From assembly GCA_013150955.1 (NCBI GenBank), contig JAADJD010000038.1, positions 1 to 64,000 of the forward strand: a stretch of DNA of 64,000 nucleotides, given 5' to 3'. The stretch's first letter is position 1. Each line of letters begins with the position of its first letter. Shown here piece by piece: positions 9,523 to 17,069 of this stretch. The stretch comes from Calditrichota bacterium. GTDB lineage: Bacteria; Calditrichota; Calditrichia; RBG-13-44-9; J042. The position numbers and the translations under genes are program-made. The notes under the pieces were generated by a model. The model was not told where the DNA came from, did not search any database, and saw only the letters and a list, made by a program, of their open reading frames with translations.

Positions 9523-12012
9523 TTAACGGAGCAAAATCATCTTCCGGCTGCGGGACTGATCTCCCACCTGCAGCCGATAAATATATGTGCCGCTGGGAAC
9601 CGGATTACCGTTGTGGTCGCGTCCATCCCAGACCACCCGGTGTTGCCCCGGTGCCAGGGGACGATCCACCAGCGTAATCACTTCGCGCCCCAACAGATCA
9701 AAAATTTGCAGCCGCACCGGTTGAACATCCCCGGCAGGTACGGTGAACGGAATGGTTGTTTCTGGATTAAACGGGTTGGGATAATTTGGCCCCAGCCGCA
9801 ACTGCTGGCTAACCCGCGGCGTTTCCTCTGCCGATATACGGGTGGGCAAATCGAAAAACCGCAGCACCCGCGCCATCAAACTGTCACGAGCGCTTTCGGG
9901 ATAGAACGCCTCGAATCCCACGGCCAGATAAACCAGCTTGCCCGTCTGGGTGCCGCTTCCAAAGGTGCCCTCGTACTGAATGCCGGCACCCCCATAGGTT
10001 GCGGGATCAAATCCCGGATACACCAGTGCCATTACCGCGCCCTCCCGGGGACGAATGCCATCGGGATAATCCACATTGTACGTCCCATGGGAACCATCAT
10101 CGAATGCGATATTGGACAGGCCAGCGAAAATTCCCTGGGCCGTCCCCGATACCCGGTAATTTCCGGTTTTATCCCGCACATATTCGGCCTTCAAGTAGTC
10201 CCTGTAAAAATTTTGATCCGCCTGCGAGCCCTTCGCCACAAGGTCGTAACCAATTTCCGAACCGGACACGAACAAATAGCCCCCGTTTTCCAGATAGGCC
10301 GCCACTTTGCTCTGTTCCGCCGCACTGAAGCTTTCGTCCGCGGTACCTTCCTCCCCGGATATCCAGATGACGGCTCGATAATCCGACAGGTTCAAAAATC
10401 CTTCTTCAATCACCTCGTTGGCGCAGGCGTCGAAGGCGTAACCCATCCGGGCAACCGAGGGCGCAAATCGCTTGATGTAATCGAACGTATTGCGGGTACC
10501 TGAGGTGCGGTCGAATCCGTGCACGATCAAAATGGGGGCAAAACCGCTGGTGGGGCGAACAGCCAGCAGTTCGGTCACGCCGCTTTCCCCGTTGGCATTC
10601 ACCGCCGACACCTTGAAGTAATACACACTGTCCGGAGACAAGCCACTCAGATCGATGACATTGTTGGGATAATCCACCGATTGAAAATTCCGGGCATCGG
10701 TGCTGGTATACAGGCGGTAAGCTGTGGCACCCGCCGAGGGTGTGACCAGCACCCGCACCTGGCCATTTCCCAGATTCACCACCCGGAAATTGGTGGGTTT
10801 TAGCGGTGGCGCGGTGGAACCAAAGGCATTGGAAATAGCCGCCTGCAGCTCGGTGCGCTGGCCATCGTACGTAAGTGCCCAGACGGCAATGCCCTTTAAA
10901 TCCCGTTCGTTCACCAGATCAAACTTCAGGGACAGGCTCAGGCTGTCGTCATACCATCCCTGATGCCACTGGCTTCCGCTCTGGTATTTATACCAGGGCG
11001 TCTGAGAATGCGTATCCCACAGCCGCCCGTAGTTCTGCGCATTGGAATAGGCAACGGCGTAAATCATGGCTGTGCCCACATCGGTGGTGGGAGAATTGAG
11101 CTCTCCATCCGCCGTCGGCCATTCGATCCCGTAAAAAGGAACGCTCAGAATTAATTTAGAGTTGTTGTTGAAGGTCTTGCGGAGGTAATCGTCCACCGTC
11201 CAGGTCACGTTGTATGTGCCCCACACATCCCCGCTGGTCAGCGGCGCCACCGGGCCGGCATTGGGAGCGCTTTTCCAGTGGTAATCATACCCCTGCATAA
11301 TCAGCCCATCGGTAACGTTGGCCAGGGCGTAACAATCAAACGCATTTCGCCAGTCCACCGCGGGGGTAAAAATGGTGACAAATGATCCCGGTATCTCTTC
11401 GTGAAACGCACGGGTCAAATCGGTCATAAACTGGGTGAGATTGTCCCGCTGGTCTCCCGGCACACCTTCAAAGTCGATGGTCACCCCATCGGCACCGGCC
11501 TGTTTTACCTGGTTCAGCAGATTGGTGATCAGATTCTGGCGGCTTTCTGCACGGCTCAGCAGGGTACGCAATTTGTCGGTATCGAAGAGGATGGCCGTCA
11601 ACACCACCCGCACACCATTCTGATGGGCCAGTTGCACCAATCCCGAAGCGGGCCAGTGGTGAAGATCCACCAGATTGCCCATTTCGTCCACTTCGGCACC
11701 AAAGTAGGCAATGGTGGTTAGCAGGTTGTAATTGATCGTTTCGTACCCATCGTAACGCCAGTAGGGTAGATAACCAAACACTTCGCGGGACAGCTGCACC
11801 TCTCGGGGCTGTAGCGGTGCCACCGAAACCGATCGATCCGGCTGCACCGCTGCATAGGCAGCCACTTTGCGGTAGTATTCCCACTCCAGCTGGTGAATGC
11901 TCTTGCGCTCCCGAAAGGCTTCTTCAAAGGGTAATTGAATTTTCGATTGAGCCAGCAACGTCTGGCCTGCCAGGAGCAGCATCAAGCCAATCCAGTATAC
12001 CTTGCGTGTCAT
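9523..12012 (-). CDS. Secreted glycoside hydrolase family 18 protein with glutamine-amidotransferase-like and sorting domains
   Basis: Signal peptide ~1-22 (LLLAGQTLLAQ). GH18 barrel ~75-395: FGYLPYWRYDGY opens it, the catalytic motif is DGVTIDFEG with Asp180 and acid Glu182, and MQGYDYHW and LSVPFYGIEW follow. The third acidic position of DxxDxDxE is Thr178; SleL/YaaH-type N-acetylglucosaminidases also vary there (Asn), which points to murein rather than chitin as substrate (inference). FN3 ~400-490, GATase-like domain ~495-720 with SGSEIGYDL, sorting domain ~745-829 (GPNYPNPFNPETTIPFTVP ... SRKMILLR). With the neighbouring amidase and M23 peptidase it would cover glycan, amide and peptide bonds. 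Chitinase activity remains possible. Confidence 0.88.
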   Translation of the reverse strand: MTRKVYWIGLMLLLAGQTLLAQSKIQLPFEEAFRERKSIHQLEWEYYRKVAAYAAVQPDRSVSVAPLQPREVQLSREVFGYLPYWRYDGYETINYNLLTTIAYFGAEVDEMGNLVDLHHWPASGLVQLAHQNGVRVVLTAILFDTDKLRTLLSRAESRQNLITNLLNQVKQAGADGVTIDFEGVPGDQRDNLTQFMTDLTRAFHEEIPGSFVTIFTPAVDWRNAFDCYALANVTDGLIMQGYDYHWKSAPNAGPVAPLTSGDVWGTYNVTWTVDDYLRKTFNNNSKLILSVPFYGIEWPTADGELNSPTTDVGTAMIYAVAYSNAQNYGRLWDTHSQTPWYKYQSGSQWHQGWYDDSLSLSLKFDLVNERDLKGIAVWALTYDGQRTELQAAISNAFGSTAPPLKPTNFRVVNLGNGQVRVLVTPSAGATAYRLYTSTDARNFQSVDYPNNVIDLSGLSPDSVYYFKVSAVNANGESGVTELLAVRPTSGFAPILIVHGFDRTSGTRNTFDYIKRFAPSVARMGYAFDACANEVIEEGFLNLSDYRAVIWISGEEGTADESFSAAEQSKVAAYLENGGYLFVSGSEIGYDLVAKGSQADQNFYRDYLKAEYVRDKTGNYRVSGTAQGIFAGLSNIAFDDGSHGTYNVDYPDGIRPREGAVMALVYPGFDPATYGGAGIQYEGTFGSGTQTGKLVYLAVGFEAFYPESARDSLMARVLRFFDLPTRISAEETPRVSQQLRLGPNYPNPFNPETTIPFTVPAGDVQPVRLQIFDLLGREVITLVDRPLAPGQHRVVWDGRDHNGNPVPSGTYIYRLQVGDQSRSRKMILLR

Positions 12013-12108
12013 ACATCCCTCACTCTAAAATGTTTTTTATTTTCGAATGTTTGGGTGCACGGTCTCCATTCCTTCGGAATTTATCATCACCGGGTTTCCA
12101 TCCTCCCA

Positions 12109-14355
12109 TCATCGGACCAGCACCATTTTTTGCACTTTCTGGAATTCCGTTTCCGGGGAGCGCGCCTTCAGGCGCAGCAGGTAAATTCCCGCCGGAAGCT
12201 GCCGTCCCCGATCGTCCCTGGCATCCCACACTACCCGGTATCGCCCGGCGGGTTGACGGGCGTGGACAAGGGTGCGTACTTTCTGTCCCAGGGGAGAGTA
12301 CACCTCCAGCACCACCTCCGCCATCACCGGCAATTGATAGGCAATGGTGGTCCGGGGATTGAAGGGATTGGGGAAATTGGGCTGCAGAGCAAATGCCACG
12401 GGGGCGGTTTCCGATGCCGGTTCCGGCGTACCCACCAGAAAATCGAAAAAGGCATCCAGCACGTCCCGAATGATCTGCGACCGTGCCTGCTCGTCTCCCA
12501 CCGTTTCCAGTGGAAAGGCCAGGTAAATCACGCTGCCCACCGAATCGCTCTGACCAAATCGTCCCCGATAAAACACCCCGGCGGCCTCGCCTCCGGCATA
12601 GCGCAAACACACCACGGTGGAATCGCCCACCGGTTGAATCACGTCTGTCGAATCCACCGCGTAAGCCCGATTACCAAAGGAAAAGGACAAATCACGGAAC
12701 ACCCGGAAATCCGTTCCGTTCACCTGGCGCTCATCCGGGCCCCGATACAGAAAATCGGCCTTTAAATACTGGTGCAGAAATTCGGCATCAGCGGTGGTGG
12801 CACTATCCGAGCCGTCCGTATCCAGATCCCAGGCAATATGCGCCCCGTTAATGAACAGATGACCGCCGGCTTCCAGATAGTCTCGCAACAGGGCCTGCTC
12901 GGCGGCACTCAGGGTCTCCAGCCGATCGGCCTCATCGCCCACAAACCAGAACACCGCATCGTAATCGGTGAGTGACACGGTTCCATCCACCACACTTTCG
13001 TTGGGAGCAGAATCGAAATGAAATCCCCAGGAGACGATCTCCCGGCCGTAATCGTAAACAAAGCTGTGCCATGCCTGCTGCCAGGCGCCATCGGTGCGGT
13101 CAAACCCATCCACCACCAGAATCCGTTGCCCCCACGTCGCGCTTCCATTGCTGGCACCCAGAACGTCGGACGGCTCGCTTTCGTTCTTCCAGGGCGTGCT
13201 GTCCACCGCGGTAATGCGAAAATAAATGTCCCGATTCAGCGTGATCTGCAGGCTGGTGTCGGTGACCGCTGCCGGAAGATCCGTTTCGTTCCGATACAAC
13301 GTCCAGTTCTGATTATCAAAGCTATAGTAAATCCGGTAGCCCAGCAGATCGGCATCGGGGCTTTGCGTCCACCCGAAACGCAATTCGGATTCCCTGCCCA
13401 CAAAATACCGAAAAACCGGCGATTGCGGGGGCGTGGTATCCGCCTCCCGAACGGTTACCCGCACGTAAACGGTGTCTCCATTGAACCGGGTATCCTGGGT
13501 GTACACCATCACCACGTAATCGCCCGGCGGCAACGAAGTGGTGTCCCAGTAGCCATCCCGACTCACTTCGTTGGTCACCTGGTAGACATGACTGGTGGTA
13601 CTGGAAAGAGGCCGGAAATACACGATGTTTACGTATGCGTTGTCGGGCTTGGTATCGAATTGAAACCGCCAGTCCCCGCCCGGCGGCTGATAAATCACCG
13701 TAGAGGTGTCCGCACTCAGAATGCGGTACCCAATCCGGTACGTTCCGTTGTTCAATCGGGATTCCCGGCTCGTCGGGGGGCCATTTTGCTCGTCCACCTT
13801 GACCACAATGTCCACCCGGCCACTCAACCCGTTTGCCGGCAATTCATTGCTGGTATTGTTTTCGTAAAACCGAACAAAGCGAATGATGGGCGGCCAGGGA
13901 TCCTCCAGCGGTGTCAATCCACTGTTCATCAACATGGAATTGCGCTCGGAACCGACGTAACCGTTAGTAAAATGCACGTGCCCGGCTCCGGATTTAATGT
14001 AACCCAGCACCGTTTGCGAGGCGTACACCCTGTCCCCTACCTGTAAATTGGGATTGGGATTGATGTGCACGTAGGCCTTGTCATCCACCCGAACATAAGG
14101 CGTCCCGCTGGTGGCCATGGCAATGATGGTACCGTCCTTCACCGGGTAAACCGGCGAACCGTCCGCCTTGGGAATGTCGGTGCCGTTGTGGAAATGGCCG
14201 TTCGGGCTGGTACTGCGATACTCGCAAAAATTCCCCGTAATTTCGTGACTTTGATCGAAAGGTTTTACGGGCCAGGGGAACTGCTCCTGCGCCCGAGCAG
14301 AAACACCGATCAATAGCCAGAGGAAAAAACCGAGTGCAAATGCCTGTGTTTTCAT
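12109..14355 (-). CDS. Secreted M23 (LytM-type) murein endopeptidase with GATase-like and sorting domains
   Basis: Signal peptide 1-22 (SARAQ). M23 domain ~28-155, close to the N-terminus, with the complete catalytic set: zinc ligands His56 and Asp60 (HFHNGTDI) and His128 in GHVHF, plus His126 of the same motif and His97 in YVHINP. LytM-family enzymes cut peptide cross-links. Then Ig/FN3-like domains (~160-400), a GATase-like domain (~410-640, INGAHIAWDL at the elbow) and a sorting domain (~665-748, QPNFPNPFNPRTTIAYQLP to VQKMVLVR). Its ATG overlaps the stop of the upstream propeller gene (14352-14355), so the two are coupled. Third of three murein hydrolases with one shared C-terminal architecture. 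Confidence 0.92.
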   Translation of the reverse strand: MKTQAFALGFFLWLLIGVSARAQEQFPWPVKPFDQSHEITGNFCEYRSTSPNGHFHNGTDIPKADGSPVYPVKDGTIIAMATSGTPYVRVDDKAYVHINPNPNLQVGDRVYASQTVLGYIKSGAGHVHFTNGYVGSERNSMLMNSGLTPLEDPWPPIIRFVRFYENNTSNELPANGLSGRVDIVVKVDEQNGPPTSRESRLNNGTYRIGYRILSADTSTVIYQPPGGDWRFQFDTKPDNAYVNIVYFRPLSSTTSHVYQVTNEVSRDGYWDTTSLPPGDYVVMVYTQDTRFNGDTVYVRVTVREADTTPPQSPVFRYFVGRESELRFGWTQSPDADLLGYRIYYSFDNQNWTLYRNETDLPAAVTDTSLQITLNRDIYFRITAVDSTPWKNESEPSDVLGASNGSATWGQRILVVDGFDRTDGAWQQAWHSFVYDYGREIVSWGFHFDSAPNESVVDGTVSLTDYDAVFWFVGDEADRLETLSAAEQALLRDYLEAGGHLFINGAHIAWDLDTDGSDSATTADAEFLHQYLKADFLYRGPDERQVNGTDFRVFRDLSFSFGNRAYAVDSTDVIQPVGDSTVVCLRYAGGEAAGVFYRGRFGQSDSVGSVIYLAFPLETVGDEQARSQIIRDVLDAFFDFLVGTPEPASETAPVAFALQPNFPNPFNPRTTIAYQLPVMAEVVLEVYSPLGQKVRTLVHARQPAGRYRVVWDARDDRGRQLPAGIYLLRLKARSPETEFQKVQKMVLVR

Positions 14356-15563
14356 CTTACCCTGAACGTTTGTTTTTCCTGTTGAAATCCAATAAACAAT
14401 TCCTGACCGGTGGCAGAAAGCCGTAACGCCGGCGTTAGCAAACGCTGCCCGTTAAAATCCAGTTCCTGTGCAACCATTCCCTGTTCATCCAGCACCAGCA
14501 GTCGGGGATTCACGAATTGAAACGTATTTTCCTCAAATTCGCTGCGGGCGATCAACAAAGCGGCCTTTTTTCCCATTTCGGACAGGTCGATTGCCGCAAT
14601 CGGCGCCGATCCCTCCGGCAGGTCGTACGTCCACACCGACTGCCCGCTGGAAAGATCCAGCAGCCCGGCGCGCTGATTTTCTGCAAGCAGCACATATCGC
14701 GCATCGGGGGAGAATCGGCCAAATTTCATCAGCAAGTCCGATTCCGCCACCTCGTTGCCGGAATCGTCGTACACCACCGTCCGGCGATGAAAAACGCGAT
14801 CAGGGCCGATGCGGTAGATTCCCACCGCAGCGTAACGTCCATTCGGGGAAACGACCAGCCGGGTGAACCCGTGTGCCGGCAACGCCTGCCGCCAGTTCTC
14901 CTTTCCATCCATGGACAGAAGAATCAGGAATGGATTGGCACCTTTTTCGGTCATGCCATGCCGGGTAATGGCCACGAACATGCGCCCGTCATCGGGTACG
15001 GGCTGAACCGCTACCTTTCGCTCCAGATCGTAGGATGCATCGGAGAATAAAGGGGCCGCAAAAACCCGACGGCCTGCCGGATTGTACACTTCCAGCTCCG
15101 CAGTGGAGCCGCGCACCACGATGAGACTTCCCTGATCTGAAACCGCCACCTGCGGGAACCCCTCGTCATACGCGCGATGGAAGGGAACCACAAATTGCGG
15201 CTCCTCCCCCAGGCGGTGCAGTTGTATCCGGCCTTCCTGCTGCTTACCCGGTGCCACCCGTTCGTCCAGCACCCGAACCACCGCGTAAAATCGCCCTTCA
15301 GGGGAGAACTGGACATCCACGGTGCGTTCTGGCAGGGGTAACGTTTCCCTCTCCCCCGTTGCCCGGATCCAGATCAATTCACCATCGGTCAGGGCCACAT
15401 CGCCCGTCTTCAGAAACCACCATTGCTTTACCGGCGATTTGAAAGCGGTTTTGCTGACCAGCCGAAACGGGCCACTCCCCCTGGCCCGTCCGCCCTGTTG
15501 CCACACGAACAAAAACACCAGGGCACCAAGCAATAGCACCAGTCCATATCGAAGCATTTTCAT
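14352..15563 (-). CDS. Membrane-anchored beta-propeller protein of unknown function
   Basis: One N-terminal hydrophobic segment (~5-22, LRYGLVLLLGALVFLFVW) that could be a signal anchor. There is no lipobox and no sorting domain. The rest looks like a seven-bladed WD40/TolB-type propeller: 'VDVQFSPEGRFYAVVRV', 'TRLVVSPNGRYAAVGIY', 'GRFSPDARYVLLAENQ', 'ALRLSATGQELFIGFQ'. Stop overlaps the start of the M23 gene, so it is the first gene of that transcript and is made together with a murein hydrolase. A scaffold or regulatory role for the hydrolase is possible but not shown. GGGTGGG precedes its ATG. Confidence 0.7.
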   Translation of the reverse strand: MKMLRYGLVLLLGALVFLFVWQQGGRARGSGPFRLVSKTAFKSPVKQWWFLKTGDVALTDGELIWIRATGERETLPLPERTVDVQFSPEGRFYAVVRVLDERVAPGKQQEGRIQLHRLGEEPQFVVPFHRAYDEGFPQVAVSDQGSLIVVRGSTAELEVYNPAGRRVFAAPLFSDASYDLERKVAVQPVPDDGRMFVAITRHGMTEKGANPFLILLSMDGKENWRQALPAHGFTRLVVSPNGRYAAVGIYRIGPDRVFHRRTVVYDDSGNEVAESDLLMKFGRFSPDARYVLLAENQRAGLLDLSSGQSVWTYDLPEGSAPIAAIDLSEMGKKAALLIARSEFEENTFQFVNPRLLVLDEQGMVAQELDFNGQRLLTPALRLSATGQELFIGFQQEKQTFRVR

Positions 15564-15730
15564 CGGTTAACCCACCCATTTGCGTTTATCATGATGTTGC
15601 ATTTTTGCCATGCGTTTTCGCGGGGTGGCAGACACAATCCGCGTGTCCACGCATTCGCATCCCCTGCCTGAAAATGTCCCCCGGAAAAATCTGTTAAAGA
15701 ACCGGTTGGCGACCAACTCCAAAAATGATA

Positions 15731-16963
15731 TTAATGAAAAAAGAGATAGCCTACAAAAATTCCAGCAATAATTCCGGCCAGGTCGGCAATCAATCCTGCG
15801 CTAACCGCATATCGAGTGTTCTTGATATTCACCGATCCAAAATAAACGGCAATGATGTAAAAAGTGGTTTCGGTGGCCCCCCGGAAAATACTGGACAAAC
15901 GCCCCACAAAGGAGTCGGGGCCAAAAGTTTTCATGATTTCCAGATTCATTCCCCGCGCCGCGCTGCCACTCAGGGGCTTCATCAGCGCCGTGGGCAGGGC
16001 CTGCACAAAATCGGTGTCGATGCCAAACAACCCGATCACCCCTGCAATACCATCCACAATAAAATCCAGCGCACCGGATGCCCGAAATACCCCAATGGCC
16101 ACCAGAATCGCCACCAGATAAGGGATGATCTTCACCGCCACCGAAAATCCTTCCTTTGCCCCATCGATGAATGTTTCGTAAATATTCACCCGTTGCCACA
16201 ACGCCACCACAATGAACCCAATAATGACCAGAAAAATGATCAGGTTGCTCATCACATTGGATACGGTGGCAATCTGCTCCTGAGGGATCATGGAAAAATA
16301 AACCACAATGCCGGCCATCAGCAGCGTGAGCACGCTTAAATAAGCCAGAATGACCCGATCCAGCAGATTGATCCGTTGAATGATGGCCACCGTGATCATG
16401 CCCACCAGTGTACTGCAGAAAGTGGCCAGCATGATGGGAATGAACACATCCGTGGGATTGGCAGCCCCCACAACGGAGCGATCGATGAGAATGGTCAGGG
16501 GAATGATCGAAAGCCCGGAAGTGTTGAGCACCAGGAACATGATCTGTGCATTGGATGCGGTATCTTTTCTGGGATTGACTTCCTGCAACTCCTCCATGGC
16601 CTTTAATCCCAGCGGTGTGGCGGCATTGTCCAGTCCCAGCATATTGGCCGAGAAATTCATGATCATGGAACCGATGGCGGGATGATCCCGGGGAATTTCC
16701 GGAAACAACCGGGTAAAAAATGGTGCCGTCAGCCGACTGAAAAATTGAATGATGCCACCGGCCTCGCCAATTTTCATGATGCCCAGCCAGAAGGCCATCA
16801 CACCGGTGAGATAGATGGAGAGCTCGAAGCCCGTCTTGGACATGTCGAAAATCGCCTGCACAATCTTCGGGAAGACCTCCACATCCTGAAATAACACCAG
16901 GCGAACCAGCCCCACCACAAATGCTACCAGAAAGAAAATAATCCAGATGTAATTCAGAACCAT
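15731..16963 (-). CDS. Fused SpmA/SpmB-type nucleoside-recognition (Gate) membrane protein
   Basis: 410 residues with about ten hydrophobic segments. The N-terminal half matches SpmA-like proteins (YLTGVMAFWLGIMKIGEAGG; NMLGLDNAATPLGLKAMEEL). The C-terminal half matches SpmB (PYLVAILVAIGVFRASGALD; LPTALMKPLSGSAARG; VGRLSSIFRGATETTFYIIA). Separate genes in Bacillus (spore maturation), but the fused form is common in non-sporulating Gram-negatives, where its cargo is unknown. Nothing else here suggests sporulation. GAGGAG precedes the ATG. Placed between murein hydrolases and a lactate-type dehydrogenase; a link to murein metabolism is only suggested by position. Confidence 0.85.
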   Translation of the reverse strand: MVLNYIWIIFFLVAFVVGLVRLVLFQDVEVFPKIVQAIFDMSKTGFELSIYLTGVMAFWLGIMKIGEAGGIIQFFSRLTAPFFTRLFPEIPRDHPAIGSMIMNFSANMLGLDNAATPLGLKAMEELQEVNPRKDTASNAQIMFLVLNTSGLSIIPLTILIDRSVVGAANPTDVFIPIMLATFCSTLVGMITVAIIQRINLLDRVILAYLSVLTLLMAGIVVYFSMIPQEQIATVSNVMSNLIIFLVIIGFIVVALWQRVNIYETFIDGAKEGFSVAVKIIPYLVAILVAIGVFRASGALDFIVDGIAGVIGLFGIDTDFVQALPTALMKPLSGSAARGMNLEIMKTFGPDSFVGRLSSIFRGATETTFYIIAVYFGSVNIKNTRYAVSAGLIADLAGIIAGIFVGYLFFH

Positions 16964-17069
16964 GGACGACTCCTCAATCCTGATTTCATTGGATATAGAA
17001 CCGTATCCATCTGTGAATCTGAAATGTAAGCAATTTTACTCGCCCGATCATGAATTTATTTCTTCAATT

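Noticed and set aside
6266-14046. Long open frames on the plus strand (e.g. 6266-7228, 9481-10503, 13018-14046)
   Set aside because: They lie opposite well-supported hydrolase genes, have no family resemblance, signal or ribosome site, and arise from GC-rich codon use on the other strand.
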